From assembly GCA_027592745.1 (NCBI GenBank), contig JAQCLG010000020.1, positions 1 to 34,755 on the forward strand: a stretch of 34,755 bases of DNA, in the 5' to 3' direction. This stretch comes from Pseudomonadota bacterium. GTDB lineage: Bacteria > Pseudomonadota > Alphaproteobacteria > SP197. The translations under genes and the position numbers were made by a program. Under the pieces are notes generated by a model. It saw only the letters and a program-made list of their open reading frames with translations, had not been told where the DNA came from and searched no databases. Of this stretch, positions 34,473-34,755 are shown piece by piece. Every line of letters starts with the position of its first letter. Position 1 is the first letter of the stretch.

Positions 34473-34755
34473 TCAGGCGCCGGGCGTCTTTATGCCGTCG
34501 GCGTCCGCCTGTTCGCGCCGGTCATAGACGTGGTCGACGATGCCCCAGGTCTTGGCCTCTTCGGCCGACATGAAGTGGTCGCGGTCCAGGGTGCGCTCCA
34601 CCTCCTCATAGGTGCGGCCGGTATGATGGACATAGATCTCGTTCAGCCGCTTCTTGGTGTAGCGGATGTCCTCGGCGTGGCGCTCGATGTCCGAGGCCTG
34701 GCCGCGGAAGCCGCCCGAGGGCTGGTGCACCATGACCCGCGCGTTGGGCAGGGCG
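34473..34755 (-). CDS. clpP: ATP-dependent Clp protease proteolytic subunit (partial, 5' end beyond window)
   Basis: [30 protein letters not shown]...[38 protein letters not shown]; active-site His in the HQPSGG context. Confidence 0.96.
   Translation of the reverse strand, partial: ALPNARVMVHQPSGGFRGQASDIERHAEDIRYTKKRLNEIYVHHTGRTYEEVERTLDRDHFMSAEEAKTWGIVDHVYDRREQADADGIKTPGA

Overview
The window is a high-GC alphaproteobacterial chromosome segment and is almost entirely one conserved housekeeping supercluster read on the minus strand. In transcription order (right to left) it contains: clpP (cut by the window edge), a small uncharacterised 106-aa ORF, a HAD-family gene in the Caulobacter cicA position (the only well-supported + strand gene), clpX, lon, hupB, tRNA-Val(TAC), tRNA-Asp(GTC), the complete 14-gene complex I operon nuoABCDEFGHIJKLMN, birA, coaX, RNase J, methylmalonyl-CoA epimerase, a DUF1467 gene, tag, proS, lolC/E, lolD, dnaE, rpsB, tsf and pyrH. 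The start of frr probably lies at the left edge. I see no CRISPR array, mobile element, phage module or rRNA. I also found no convincing undescribed multi-gene system. The observations worth a second look are mostly regulatory or structural: a hairpin that sequesters the Shine-Dalgarno after pyrH together with a 4-codon mini-ORF; mutually exclusive helices in the rpsB leader; a dense cluster of inverted repeats between hupB and lon; a candidate promoter overlapping the clpP terminator; and a possible lineage discontinuity (transfer or chimeric join) between clpX and the cicA/clpP end. All family calls come from reading the translated proteins; no database search was run. Long antisense ORFs in the ORF track were rejected as GC-bias artefacts.
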